NCBI GenBank assembly: GCA_016710235.1
Contig: JADJLG010000001.1
Span: 1,353,501 to 1,417,500 of the forward strand
From: Saprospiraceae bacterium
GTDB taxonomy: Bacteria; Bacteroidota; Bacteroidia; Chitinophagales; Saprospiraceae
Length of the DNA stretch: 64,000 nt
Reading direction: 5' to 3'
The notes beneath the pieces were generated by a model that was not told where the DNA came from, ran no database searches, and worked only from the letters and a program-made list of their open reading frames with translations. The position numbers and the translations under genes were made by a program. Numbering within the stretch: the first letter of the stretch is position 1; every line of letters begins with the position of its first letter. Below, piece after piece: positions 36,340-45,836 of this stretch.

Positions 36340-37416
36340 TTAAGATTTGGATTGAGGAAAAAGGAATTCTATTTCTCGATCTAATATTTCATCAAGACTT
36401 TCATTTTTTTGATTCCTGGGTAAAAACCCGGTGTAACCATCATTTGCTTCTACCAAGTCTCTTTCAAAGTCTATGTTTTTTTGGTCGATTGTATAATAAA
36501 TGCCTCTGTCTTTCAGATCTTGTGCCAGATATTCTTGCTCAAATTGCCCTGGAGTAGGTATTAAAAATGCTTTTTTGCAAATGATGCTCAAGTCCAACAG
36601 TGTTGTATATCCCGATCTGCTTACGATCATGTCCGATGCACACATGGCCTTATTGAGTTCTGGGGAATAAAGAATATCAACAATCTGAAAAGACTCGTCA
36701 GAAATGATGTGATGAATTTCTTTCTTGCCCCTTATCAGTAAACATTTAAGGTGAGAAAGTTTAGGGCGATAATCCAGTATCTTTTCTTCCAAAATAGTTC
36801 TTTGGGGTTCCGGTCCCGAAAGCACAAAACAAATGTCATACCTTTTGCTGAGCTCCAATTTTTGAAAGCGACTAATATTGCCTAAGAAAATTTTTTTGGC
36901 GGATTTAAAATTGTGAGCCAATATACCGGAAATATTATCGCTTCCAGCCCTGTCAGGTACCCAGAGTCGATCAAATTTGTTATAAAATAGTTTCAACCAA
37001 GTATCACTAAACCAACTGAATGACTTGATACTCAATGGTATATGTAAATGGTGAGCAATCATGACTGACGGAATTTTACCGTGAAAAGCTCCAAACCTTG
37101 TGTCTGAAATAAGAAGCTCTATTTTGAGCAACCTAACGAGTTCACGAATTTTGATGTGTTCTTTCCAAATTGAAAGATGCATTTTTCCCAATTGCGTCAA
37201 CATGTTTAAATACATATTGGACGAAGGGTAATTTATTTTATAATCAGGTAATTCAAAAACCTCAATTTCAGGAAATTCTGAACGCAAGAAATCCACTCCT
37301 GCACCGGATGATGCAAGCAACACCTCATGTCCACTATTTATAAAGTACCTGATAACAGGAATACTTCTAGTCAAGTGGCCCAGACCCCAATGTTGCGGAC
37401 AAATCAATACTCTCAC
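36340..37416 (-). CDS. Glycosyltransferase of the MurG-like GT-B fold
   Basis: 358 residues. The N-terminal half begins MRVLICPQHWGLGHLTRSIP, where GLGH is the acceptor-side glycine loop. The C-terminal half has the donor-binding segment DMIVSRSGYTTLLDLSIICKKAFLIPTPGQFEQEYLA, typical of UDP-sugar transferases of this fold. No membrane segment is present, so it is a cytoplasmic or peripheral enzyme. It lies beside, and divergent from, an O-antigen ligase-like gene, suggesting a role in surface glycan synthesis. Donor and acceptor are unknown. Confidence 0.85.
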   Translation of the reverse strand: MRVLICPQHWGLGHLTRSIPVIRYFINSGHEVLLASSGAGVDFLRSEFPEIEVFELPDYKINYPSSNMYLNMLTQLGKMHLSIWKEHIKIRELVRLLKIELLISDTRFGAFHGKIPSVMIAHHLHIPLSIKSFSWFSDTWLKLFYNKFDRLWVPDRAGSDNISGILAHNFKSAKKIFLGNISRFQKLELSKRYDICFVLSGPEPQRTILEEKILDYRPKLSHLKCLLIRGKKEIHHIISDESFQIVDILYSPELNKAMCASDMIVSRSGYTTLLDLSIICKKAFLIPTPGQFEQEYLAQDLKDRGIYYTIDQKNIDFERDLVEANDGYTGFLPRNQKNESLDEILDREIEFLFPQSKS

Positions 37417-37652
37417 TTTGGTGGATTGATATCAGGCATAAAGATAAATCTCATAAGAAGATAATCTAACTTGTATCAGTTTATTATGGTGACCTATATA
37501 ATGGATCATATTCACCTAGCGTTTACTAATACATTGTATATTTCGGCTAAACCTCCATTATTACTAAAAGAAATTGGCTTTTGACTGCATTCTCAAAGTT
37601 TAGATCGATTGTAAATTGTGGTCCTGGTGAAGGATTGAGCTGTAGACAGTGT

Positions 37653-38897
37653 ATGTTTCTGGGGAGCATGCATTTATTGGCTTTTGGATTGTGTTGGTCA
37701 AATTTTTTAGTGTCTGTTTCTACGATAATGCTTGCAGCTACAGCCGTTTTTTCAATTGTAAATACTTTTCCATACATACACTTGAAACCTAATCTGAGGA
37801 ATGAAATCAAAGAAATTATTGATCATCCTGAACTATTGGGTTTATGGTTTATTTTTTTCAGTGTTTTTATTTCAGGTTTATGGTCTGATAACTTAGAAAA
37901 GTGGATCTGGTTTTCCAGAATGAAACTTCCATTTTTATTTATGCCTTTGGTATGGTTAAGCTTTAAAAAAATAACATTTAGGCAACTTTACGCAATATTA
38001 TGTACCGGAGCTATCAGTCTGGTCATTTTTGGCAGTATTTCTTTGTATGAATATTTCAGTAATTTTTCATTTTATCAATCTGAGCTGGCTCGTGGAAAGG
38101 CAATTAAAACTCCAATTTCACATATTCGATTCAGTTTAATGTTAGTTGGTTTCGCATTATTTTTTTTCGATGTGTACAGGACCAATAAGATCCAACAGAA
38201 AGGGTTAAGAAAAGTATGGAATCTGTTATTGTTTCTCGTGTTGTCAATTATCATTCATATTCTTGCTGTAAAAAGTGCGGTAGGTGCGTTTTATATTTCA
38301 TTTATTGTTTATTTTTCTTTACTTTTCATCAGCCGGAAAAAGTATTTACATGTAGCAAGTTTTCTTACACTTGGTACAGCCCTTTTATATTCGAGCATTA
38401 GGTTTATTCCGGCTATCCAACAAAAATGGAGTTATATGCTCTGGCAATATCAAGTATGGAAATCAGGTGCTAATTGGGCGCTTTACTCGGATCTTGAAAG
38501 ATGGGTATCCATGAAGGTGGGTTGGGAGATGATCAAGCATCAGCCGATCACGGGTTCGGGTATTGGTGATTTGTATGATGTGACTGCACAGACTTATTTA
38601 GAGTGTTTTGGAATTGACAAGGTTTTGTTACCTCATAATCAGTTTATTTTCTCATGGGCTTTTTGCGGAATACTGGCAATAACTTCACTAATTTATGTTC
38701 TTGTGGTATACGTACAAAAGTCAATCAGTAATCATTCGCCATTAGCCGTCTCCATCTTGGCAATGCTATGGGCTACCTGCATGGTAGAGTCTACTCTTGA
38801 AACTCAGATGGGTGTAGCATATTTCTTATTTTTTTCCTGGATTGTTTATATACTGATGAGACAGAATATGACCGAAGATGCGATCAATACAAAGTAG
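37653..38897 (+). CDS. O-antigen ligase/polymerase-like membrane protein
   Basis: About 414 residues from the ATG at 37653; the frame is open to a TTG at 37581, but no ATG lies between, so the shorter start is preferred with modest certainty. There are about ten hydrophobic segments. A long loop in the second half contains LERWVSMKVGWEMIKHQPITGSGIGDLYD, followed by PHNQFIFSWAFCGI, the Wzy_C-type pattern of WaaL ligases and O-antigen polymerases. It should join or polymerise sugar chains on the periplasmic face. In T9SS bacteria a WaaL-type enzyme builds the anionic LPS used to anchor cargo, but whether this copy does so is only inference. Confidence 0.8.
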   Translation: MFLGSMHLLAFGLCWSNFLVSVSTIMLAATAVFSIVNTFPYIHLKPNLRNEIKEIIDHPELLGLWFIFFSVFISGLWSDNLEKWIWFSRMKLPFLFMPLVWLSFKKITFRQLYAILCTGAISLVIFGSISLYEYFSNFSFYQSELARGKAIKTPISHIRFSLMLVGFALFFFDVYRTNKIQQKGLRKVWNLLLFLVLSIIIHILAVKSAVGAFYISFIVYFSLLFISRKKYLHVASFLTLGTALLYSSIRFIPAIQQKWSYMLWQYQVWKSGANWALYSDLERWVSMKVGWEMIKHQPITGSGIGDLYDVTAQTYLECFGIDKVLLPHNQFIFSWAFCGILAITSLIYVLVVYVQKSISNHSPLAVSILAMLWATCMVESTLETQMGVAYFLFFSWIVYILMRQNMTEDAINTK

Positions 38898-38959
38898 CAC
38901 TTGTTTCACAAAAATTAATTTTATTGAATTGAGTCAGGGTAAATCAATTACAATCCTAC

Positions 38960-39943
38960 TTAGACATGAAATGAATTATTGCATAGAAAAGCATCCGCAA
39001 TGGCGATTGCAGCTATCGCTTCCATTACAACTGGCGCTCTTAAGGCGATGCACAAGTCATGCCTACCTGTTACTGTGATTTGAGCAGGGGCATTCAATTG
39101 CTTATTAAAACTGAATTGTTCTTTGGGAGTGCTCGAGGCAGGTTTTATTGCTACGCGAAAGGTAATAGGATTGCCATTTGATATTCCACCGTTGATTCCA
39201 CCTGAATTATTAGTAGCAGTGAAACCGTCTTTATCAAGTAGTGCATCATTATGTTCGGAACCATACATTCTACTTGCAGAAAATCCGGAGCCGAATTCTA
39301 TACCTTTTACAGCAGGGACTGCGAATGCAAGATGGGCTATTTTAGATTCCAGGCTATCAAAAAAAGGTTCACCAAGACCTATTGGAACACCAGTAATTTC
39401 ACAACTTATCAATCCTCCAACAGAATCTTGTTTCAAAATGGCTTTTTGCAGTCCTTCTTCGGTATCTGTATTGCCACCAATTTCAATTACCTTGGCTGAG
39501 AAATGACAGGAGGATAAAATTTTTTTTGCAATTACTCCCGAGGCTACAAGACATAAAGTAAGGCGTCCTGAAAAATGACCTCCTCCGCGATAGTCTTCAA
39601 ACCCTCTATATTTACGATCCGCCACGAAGTCAGCATGTCCGGGTCTGGGCGAGTTTTTGACAAAAGAGTAGTCTGTTGATTTTTGACTTTCATTTGTAAA
39701 AATTATTGTCAGAGGGGCTCCTGTTGTAAATCCATTAAAATGGCCGGATATGATTTCAGGTTGATCGCTTTCAAGTCTAGTACTGGTGCCTGTACCACCT
39801 GTGCGACGACGTTGCAAATCATTGGAGAAATCGTCAACATCTAAAGCAATTCCAGGAGGGATGCCATCGATACTCACACCGACTTTTGGTCCGTGAGATT
39901 CGCCGAATATGGAAAGTCGAAACTGTTGTCCAATCTGGTTCAT
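38960..39943 (-). CDS. aroC: Chorismate synthase
   Basis: 327 residues, somewhat shorter than the usual ~350-360. It catalyses the last shikimate-pathway step, EPSP to chorismate, using reduced FMN. Signature blocks are FGESHGPKVGVSIDGIPPG, RRRTGGTGTSTRLESDQPE, PRPGHADFVADRKYRGFEDYRGGGHFSGRLT and GSGFSASRMYGSEHND. The GRHD motif near the C-terminus is also present, so all catalytic blocks are there despite the short length. The ATG overlaps the aroA stop (ATGA at 39940-39943). The two consecutive pathway enzymes are therefore translationally coupled. Confidence 0.97.
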   Translation of the reverse strand: MNQIGQQFRLSIFGESHGPKVGVSIDGIPPGIALDVDDFSNDLQRRRTGGTGTSTRLESDQPEIISGHFNGFTTGAPLTIIFTNESQKSTDYSFVKNSPRPGHADFVADRKYRGFEDYRGGGHFSGRLTLCLVASGVIAKKILSSCHFSAKVIEIGGNTDTEEGLQKAILKQDSVGGLISCEITGVPIGLGEPFFDSLESKIAHLAFAVPAVKGIEFGSGFSASRMYGSEHNDALLDKDGFTATNNSGGINGGISNGNPITFRVAIKPASSTPKEQFSFNKQLNAPAQITVTGRHDLCIALRAPVVMEAIAAIAIADAFLCNNSFHV

Positions 39944-41226
39944 AATCCTCCTAATGAACGAATATCAGCCCCAAGCAGTTGCAAGTCTAGGAAAAATTCA
40001 GGATATGATTTGTCAACCACTTCAGCATGGTGGATTTCCACCTGACCTTTCGATCTAAAAGCAGCAGCGCTACATGCCATGGCTATTCTATGATCTTGAT
40101 GAGTATCAATAATGCCTGGATTGAGCAAGTTTTCATTTCCATAAACCTCTAATGTGTTGTCACTGATGAGAATTTTAACTCCAAACTTTAGAAATTCTTC
40201 TTGCAATGCAAGTGCGCGATTAGACTCTTTGTGGTGTAATCGGTTGGCGCCGTGTAGAGTGGATTTTCCATTGGCAACGGAACACATTGCTACCAAAGCA
40301 GGAAAAAGATCAGGACAATCTGAGGCATCAAATTCTATTGGTTTGCATTCTTTCTTAAAAACTCGGACTGCCGGAATAATAGTATCCATCTCAATACCCG
40401 CGCCAAATACCTCCAATGCTTTCAGTATTGCTGCATCAGCCTGCTTAGAAAGCGCCTTTAATCCCATTAATTTTACATTTCCCGAGATGGCAGCGGCTGC
40501 AAGTAAACAAGACGCACTACTCCAATCCGGTTCTACTTCAATTACATTTGCAAGCATTTTTCCGGAAGCAGGAATAATAATTTCAGTTCCATTTCTAACT
40601 ACATGGATTCCGAAATTTTTCAGAATATCCAAGCTGAGGTCAATATAGGGTAAACTAACCGGATCTATAAGGAGAATGCTTGTTTCAGTTTGGCTTTCAA
40701 TGGAAGAAAAGGCAAATATAAGCCCAGTAACGTGTTGCGAACTGATCGAGGCGTCAACTTCAATATGTTTCCTGTGTAATGGACCTTTAAATTCAAGTGG
40801 CCATTGATCATCTCTTGATAGAAACTGTACCCCACAATCACGCATCATTATTTGCAAAAAATTATGTGGTCTGGCTGCCAATGTACGATCACAAAAAATA
40901 CTTGTTTTTGATGAGGAAAGTGCTGCGATCGGAGAGAACATTCTCAGACACAATCCGGATTCTCTGCAGTTTAATTGTTGATAGAGACGTTCATTTTTGT
41001 TTGGCTCTACAATAAGTTTTTCCTCTTCTAAATGAACTTTTGAGCCCAAAGATCGACAGATGTTGATTGCAGTCAATACATCTGCAGAATTTCCGGCACC
41101 GATAATTTGGCTATTACCTTGTGCAAGTACTGCACATGCAAGTGCTCTTTGTGCAATGCTCTTGGAGGGCCGTTTGAAAAATAAAGTACCGTGAGGAGGT
41201 TGAGATGAATTTATTTGAATGATCAT
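39940..41226 (-). CDS. aroA: 3-phosphoshikimate 1-carboxyvinyltransferase (EPSP synthase)
   Basis: 428 residues, the normal length. It condenses shikimate-3-phosphate with PEP to EPSP. Visible motifs are PSKSIAQRALACAVLAQG near the N-terminus and NCRESGLCLRMFSPIAAL in the position of the usual SGTxxR segment. Also present are SSQHVTGLIFAFSS, the conserved DCPDLFPALVAMC, DTHQDHRIAMACSAAAF and DKSYPEFFLDL. In the second motif the family's G-N-S-G-T is replaced by CRESGLCLR, a sensitivity-relevant segment that is variable in class II enzymes. It is first in an aroA-aroC operon. Confidence 0.96.
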   Translation of the reverse strand: MIIQINSSQPPHGTLFFKRPSKSIAQRALACAVLAQGNSQIIGAGNSADVLTAINICRSLGSKVHLEEEKLIVEPNKNERLYQQLNCRESGLCLRMFSPIAALSSSKTSIFCDRTLAARPHNFLQIMMRDCGVQFLSRDDQWPLEFKGPLHRKHIEVDASISSQHVTGLIFAFSSIESQTETSILLIDPVSLPYIDLSLDILKNFGIHVVRNGTEIIIPASGKMLANVIEVEPDWSSASCLLAAAAISGNVKLMGLKALSKQADAAILKALEVFGAGIEMDTIIPAVRVFKKECKPIEFDASDCPDLFPALVAMCSVANGKSTLHGANRLHHKESNRALALQEEFLKFGVKILISDNTLEVYGNENLLNPGIIDTHQDHRIAMACSAAAFRSKGQVEIHHAEVVDKSYPEFFLDLQLLGADIRSLGGL

Positions 41227-41344
41227 TGTGAGCTTTACAAATTAAATGGGTCAGATTTTATTCTTCTACATTTGTGTGCCATCTTTTCCACAGCGAGCAT
41301 GATATATTTTCGGTTCATATCCATTTTTCAATAGTCTTAAAATA

Positions 41345-41376
41345 AAAAAACCGGAAATATTGATCTCCGGTTTTTT
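41345..41376 (-). terminator. Intrinsic terminator after the PpiD-like gene
   Basis: AAAAAACCGGA (41345-41355) pairs with TCCGGTTTTTT (41366-41376). It gives a T-run in both directions and lies 22 bp past the minus-strand stop at 41398. Confidence 0.8.
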
Positions 41377-41397
41377 ATTATAAATGAATCTTGTAGA

Positions 41398-43518
41398 TCA
41401 ATAAAATTTAAAACGATTGTCGTTGATGCTATATTTCTTTTTCAGTGCAATCATCATATATGTCATTGATGTATTTACAGCGGGATGCTTATAAAATCTT
41501 CTGAATGCATCCAGATTATTGATTGGGCCCGCATCTTTTTTATCAATTACTTTAAATACATAAAGTCCGTTTTTCCCCTCCAATGGTTCAGATACTTGAC
41601 CTATCGGAAGTTTGCCTATTTTAGCTAACAACTCCGGCTCTTCTCCAAATTGAGGAAGCATAGCACCTTGAAGAGTGATTTCAGTGAGCGTATCGATTTC
41701 AACGTGGTATTCGCCGATATAGCCATTGATATCAGAAACTACACCTACTTTAGATTTCATCTTTTCAAACTTCTTTTTATTCATAACATCTGAGGTAATG
41801 AAATTTCTAGCAGCGTCTACTGTCATTAAACCTTTTGGATTGATTGAGCTCAAACCACCTATCAGATATCTGTTTGTAAACTTTTTTACGTCATCCTGGA
41901 GGGAATAAACTTCCGGACAAACTTCGCCTGGGGCAACATCTTTGCCATATGACCAGCGTATGAATTCACGAGCTATATTGTTCGCATTTTCACCAAGCTT
42001 GTTGATTTTGAATGTATTTTCATAGGCATTTCCTACCAGTTCAATGGTATATTTTCCTTCTGCACTGAGAGCTTTTTCTAGACTTTCTAATGTTTTATTA
42101 TTTTGGACTAAAGTTTGAGCTTCTTCAAGTTTTGCGTTTAGAATATCATCTCCTGGTTGAATCGTTTCTGAGATGATTCCAAGTTTTATTCCTTGTCTGT
42201 TGGTAAGGAATTTCTGATCTGTGATTTGAACCAAATGGACACCGAAATCAGTATGGACTACATACAACTTACCTTTGTCACCCTTGTAGAAAATAACATC
42301 ATTAAAAGGTTTGACCATCATGTTCTCACCTGCAAATCCGAGATCTCCACCTTTTGTACCACTGCCGGGATCTTGACTATACAAGATAGCCAATGAGTCA
42401 AAGGATTGTTTGCCTGTCTCTATCAGATTTTTCAATGAGTCTAACAAATTGGTTGCTGCTATAAACTCAGCTTGAGTAGATACTCTACGGAGAATATGTC
42501 TGGATTTAACAGAATCTGCCAATACTTTTTTACCCAAGACCTTAGCAAGTCGAAACTCACCTTCGTCCACATATGGGCCATAAACATCCCCTACATTTTT
42601 ATTGTAAATTTCTTGTCCGAGACCTTTAGATATTTTTTCCGGAGTAATGTAGGTTTCTTCCCATTTACCTAAATTGGTTACGACGAATAAAGAATCGTCT
42701 TTAGAATCCCTGAAAGAGGCTATTTTATCCTCTAAAATTTTTCTAATGTTGGCTGAGTCCTGATATGTAGCCTCTACCGGTATTACTGCATATTTCAAGG
42801 TGCGTGATTCTTCATCATTTTTGTAAAGCCCGGGATTGGCGTCTATATATGATTTGTAGTCTTCATCTTTTACTTCAACTTCATCATCCTTCATAGCCGT
42901 ATAAGGAACCCTGGACGCTATAAGTGTATATTTGGTATTGCTTTCGACTTGATTTCTCTCCACCATGAAGTTTGGCATATGCAGCGATTTGCTCACGATG
43001 TTGTTGAGCTTTGTGTACATCCTGTCCTTGATGATTTCTTTTTCCTGTACTTTCCAAAATTCCGTCAACTGAGCTGGCAGGCTTTCGTTTTCCAGGCCAT
43101 TTTTAAATTGGTTCAACTGCTCTCGGTTTACAACTCCTGTGGAAGGGTTGCGGAAGTTCCTTTGGATCACCGGAGACAAAAAGTTACCAAATTCCAACTC
43201 CTTGAGTTCAGGTTCAGAGACACCAGTACCATTGTTATCGGCTTCTTTGTTCAGTAAAATTCTTTCAACATATTGGTTCCACAAGTACTCCTTACGTCCA
43301 AAATAGTCAACATCTGTGTTGTTGTAAAGGACTTTTTCGGTTTGCAAAAAATCCTTGTAGTTGATTTTTTCACCGGCTACCTTGCCCAAAGTGTCTGTAT
43401 TGTTAAAAATTGCACCTTTGCCGGTTGTCATATCCATCACAATAAAACCGATCAAGGCGAGTGCAATCAAAATCGTCACAAACCATAGATGCTTTCTGAT
43501 ATTGCTTATCAATCCCAT
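41398..43518 (-). CDS. PpiD-like periplasmic peptidyl-prolyl isomerase/chaperone
   Basis: 706 residues. A single N-terminal inner-membrane anchor (HLWFVTILIALALIGFIVMDM) is followed by a SurA_N-type chaperone region (GKVAGEKINYKDFLQTEK ... YLWNQYVERILLNKEADNNG). A parvulin domain at about residues 340-450 follows (VKSRHILRRVST, FDSLAILYSQDPGSGTKGGDLGFAGENMM, HTDFGVHLVQITDQK). A second, degenerate parvulin-like region follows. This is the PpiD architecture: an anchored foldase near the Sec translocon that helps exported proteins fold, which fits the heavy secreted-protein load in this genome. It is monocistronic with its own terminator. Confidence 0.92.
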   Translation of the reverse strand: MGLISNIRKHLWFVTILIALALIGFIVMDMTTGKGAIFNNTDTLGKVAGEKINYKDFLQTEKVLYNNTDVDYFGRKEYLWNQYVERILLNKEADNNGTGVSEPELKELEFGNFLSPVIQRNFRNPSTGVVNREQLNQFKNGLENESLPAQLTEFWKVQEKEIIKDRMYTKLNNIVSKSLHMPNFMVERNQVESNTKYTLIASRVPYTAMKDDEVEVKDEDYKSYIDANPGLYKNDEESRTLKYAVIPVEATYQDSANIRKILEDKIASFRDSKDDSLFVVTNLGKWEETYITPEKISKGLGQEIYNKNVGDVYGPYVDEGEFRLAKVLGKKVLADSVKSRHILRRVSTQAEFIAATNLLDSLKNLIETGKQSFDSLAILYSQDPGSGTKGGDLGFAGENMMVKPFNDVIFYKGDKGKLYVVHTDFGVHLVQITDQKFLTNRQGIKLGIISETIQPGDDILNAKLEEAQTLVQNNKTLESLEKALSAEGKYTIELVGNAYENTFKINKLGENANNIAREFIRWSYGKDVAPGEVCPEVYSLQDDVKKFTNRYLIGGLSSINPKGLMTVDAARNFITSDVMNKKKFEKMKSKVGVVSDINGYIGEYHVEIDTLTEITLQGAMLPQFGEEPELLAKIGKLPIGQVSEPLEGKNGLYVFKVIDKKDAGPINNLDAFRRFYKHPAVNTSMTYMMIALKKKYSINDNRFKFY

Positions 43519-43668
43519 GATTCTAAATTAAGTCTTTGTAGTTCAACTTTTTAGTAAAAAATGTCAGCGGAGCTGTAGTTTCTTTTTTAAGAGTCGCAAA
43601 GATAAGCTCTTTGTGCTTGATTTTCAATGAGATTTCTCTGAATTTTGGATCGTAGAGCATATTTCATT

Positions 43669-44262
43669 CTACTGGTCCTGGCTTTCCTTTGACAAGTCTT
43701 GTGCGATTTCGCCCAGCTCATCGTAAAATTGAGCTCCAAAACGTCTAATAATGGCTTCTTTGACAAATTTATATAAGGGCATTTTTTCCTGTTTACCCAG
43801 TTGGCAGCCCGGATTGCAAATTTCCCATCTGTCGTAATTTATTGCTGTAAACCCTTGGTTTTTGTTCGATAATACTCTGATAGGATAAAGATGACAGGAG
43901 ATAGGTTTCCGAAAATCAATGAGGCCGTCTTTCCATGCTTTTTCAATATTGCAATATGCTACACCAGTTGGATCTGAGCCCATAAATACACAAGGTCCAC
44001 CTTTATCTAGTTGTGTACCATAGGACCCTAAATCTTTATAAAATGCATAAAGTCCATTATTTTCAATGACTTCAATAGATCGTTGAGAGAGATATGGTCG
44101 GACTTTTGGATAAATTTCATCGAGAATATCGAGCTCTTCATCCTGAAGAGGGGCTCCAAGATCACCTTCGTAACAACAAGCTCCTTTGCACCGATCCAAC
44201 GAACATATAAACTGTTCTTCTATGATATCTTCACTTACCAGAATATCTCGAATGGCGATCAT
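43669..44262 (-). CDS. DUF3109 family protein
   Basis: 197 residues, cytoplasmic. It has a series of conserved cysteines: FICSLDRCKGACCYEGDLGAPL, GGPCVFMG, VAYCNIEKAW, KPISCHLYPIRV and WEICNPGCQLG. The CxxxxCxGxCC and CxxY/H patterns resemble YkgJ-like zinc- or iron-sulfur-binding proteins, so a metal centre is likely; biochemical function is not established. It lies 15 bp downstream of fabG and is probably co-transcribed with it. Confidence 0.9.
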   Translation of the reverse strand: MIAIRDILVSEDIIEEQFICSLDRCKGACCYEGDLGAPLQDEELDILDEIYPKVRPYLSQRSIEVIENNGLYAFYKDLGSYGTQLDKGGPCVFMGSDPTGVAYCNIEKAWKDGLIDFRKPISCHLYPIRVLSNKNQGFTAINYDRWEICNPGCQLGKQEKMPLYKFVKEAIIRRFGAQFYDELGEIAQDLSKESQDQ

Positions 44263-44277
44263 TTTCTTTCAGAAGTT

Positions 44278-45024
44278 TTAGATGTTCATCCCGCCACAGA
44301 CACTGATGATCTGACCTGTAACATATGAGGATTGCTCTCCGGCAAGGAAAAGCACCACATCTGCTACCTCTTTTACCGATGCCAACCTTCCTAGAGGAAT
44401 GTTTTTGATGAAAGTAGCTTTCGTAGCTTCGTCCAAAACATGGGTCATATCCGTTTCTATAAACCCTGGAGCTATTGCATTGCATCGAATATTTCTGGAG
44501 GCAAGTTCTTTTGCTATAGATTTGGTAAAACCTGCTATACCGGCTTTCGACGCCGCATAGTTGGATTGCCCGGCATTTCCAAATTCGCCTACCACAGAGC
44601 TGATGTTGATGATGCTGCCCGATCGTTGACGCATCATATGTTTTGTGGCGAATTTGGTGAGATTAAAAACCGACTTCAAATTGGTATTGATGACAGAGTC
44701 CCATTGTTCTTCAGTCATCCTGAGCAACAGATTGTCTTTTGTAATCCCAGCATTGTTGACTAGGATATCCAATCCTCCGAGTTCTTGAATTACGTTTTGG
44801 ACCAAAAGTTCGCTTTGCTGAAAATCAGCTGCATTGGATTGATATGCTTTGGCTTGAATACCATAAGATTGTAATTTCTGAATAAGCTCATTCGCTTTTT
44901 CAGGGGAAGACTGATAGCTTATGGCCACGTTGGCACCCTCAGAGGCCAATCTTTCTGCTATGGCAGCACCTATTCCTCTGCTTCCGCCTGTGACTAGAGC
45001 TGTTTTGGATTGTAAAATTTGCAT
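44278..45024 (-). CDS. fabG: 3-oxoacyl-[acyl-carrier-protein] reductase
   Basis: 248 residues. It reduces beta-ketoacyl-ACP with NADPH in the fatty-acid elongation cycle. Classical SDR features are TGGSRGIGAAIAERLA (cofactor loop), the NNAGIT block, INISSVVGEFGNAGQSNYAASKAGI with the Ser-Tyr-Lys triad, and RCNAIAPGFIETDMTHVL. The terminus SSYVTGQIISVCGGMNI is characteristic of FabG (usually VNGGMYM or similar). It is first in a two-gene unit with DUF3109 and stands apart from other fab genes here, so it could also act in a specialised acyl pathway. Confidence 0.93.
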   Translation of the reverse strand: MQILQSKTALVTGGSRGIGAAIAERLASEGANVAISYQSSPEKANELIQKLQSYGIQAKAYQSNAADFQQSELLVQNVIQELGGLDILVNNAGITKDNLLLRMTEEQWDSVINTNLKSVFNLTKFATKHMMRQRSGSIINISSVVGEFGNAGQSNYAASKAGIAGFTKSIAKELASRNIRCNAIAPGFIETDMTHVLDEATKATFIKNIPLGRLASVKEVADVVLFLAGEQSSYVTGQIISVCGGMNI

Positions 45025-45076
45025 AAAATAGTTTGCAATTGAGATGCTAAACTAAGTTAAATCCGCTTAGCCTACA

Positions 45077-45107
45077 AATAAAAAAGGCAGCCTCGGAGGA
45101 CTGCCTT
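45077..45107 (-). terminator. Intrinsic terminator after the outer-membrane barrel gene
   Basis: AAGGCAG (45084-45090) pairs with CTGCCTT (45101-45107), and the loop adds a CCTC/GAGG stem. A T-run follows on the minus strand. It lies 25 bp past the stop at 45132. Confidence 0.8.
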
Positions 45108-45131
45108 CTAATTGACTTTAATTTTTAATGA

Positions 45132-45680
45132 TTAGAAATGGAAGCTCAAACCGAAATCAATATTGTCTAAGTCCAAATTCAAACCGAATGTATTTACAGC
45201 ATCTCCATCTTTAGGTTTTACGCTATCATATGCTAAACTGCCAAAATGAGAAGTTACTGACCATCTGTCAGACATTTGATAAGATATACCTGGGCGAAGG
45301 GCAATTCCAAAGTTTGTTGATTTTGAATCAACGTCACTTATTGTTACTTTCGAAGATCCGAAATTAACTCCCGGCGCAAGAAACCAAAATACATTATCTC
45401 CTGACATCCAGCCATATCTCAATTCTGCACCAAGACCAAATCCGCTCGTTTTTGTTTCTGAGATCAAATCTTTATCTGTGGTTCCTGAAGTAAAACCAAC
45501 TGCTCCTACGAGTACCATGTGCTCATTGATCCTGTATCCAAGATTAGGGGACACTGTAAATGAGTTTTCTGAATCATTGCTTGAAAAACTTAATTGACCA
45601 CCTACGAATAGGTTTCCTTGTGCCGAAGCTGAAACTGATACAAATGCCAAAAGCACCAATAGTTGAAAGAATCTTTTCAT
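45132..45680 (-). CDS. Small outer-membrane beta-barrel protein
   Basis: 182 residues. A signal peptide (MKRFFQLLVLLAFVSVSASAQ) is followed by a beta-barrel of probably eight strands. Examples are LFVGGQLSFSSND, FTVSPNLGYRINEHMVLVGAVGFTSG, SGFGLGAELRYGW, FGIALRPGISYQMSDRWSV and the terminal FGLNLDLDNIDFGLSFHF, which ends in the aromatic residue needed for BAM recognition. It matches the OmpW/porin-family small barrels common in Bacteroidota. No pore selectivity can be inferred. The gene has its own terminator and a possible promoter (minus-strand TATACTTG) about 40 bp upstream. Confidence 0.85.
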   Translation of the reverse strand: MKRFFQLLVLLAFVSVSASAQGNLFVGGQLSFSSNDSENSFTVSPNLGYRINEHMVLVGAVGFTSGTTDKDLISETKTSGFGLGAELRYGWMSGDNVFWFLAPGVNFGSSKVTISDVDSKSTNFGIALRPGISYQMSDRWSVTSHFGSLAYDSVKPKDGDAVNTFGLNLDLDNIDFGLSFHF

Positions 45681-45836
45681 TGTTTTAAGTTTTGATTGTG
45701 ATTAAAAATTTGCCACAAGTATAGAAATATTTTATATACCAAGTATTTGAATGTATTATTTTCTATTCTTAAAGCTTTTAAAAAAAATATTTCCGATTAT
45801 TTTATATATATAAAGCAAAGACAATCAAATAAGTAA

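Noticed and set aside
38878..39078. Short plus-strand frame over the 3' end of aroC
   Set aside because: Overlaps the conserved C-terminal end of chorismate synthase and shows no coding features of its own.
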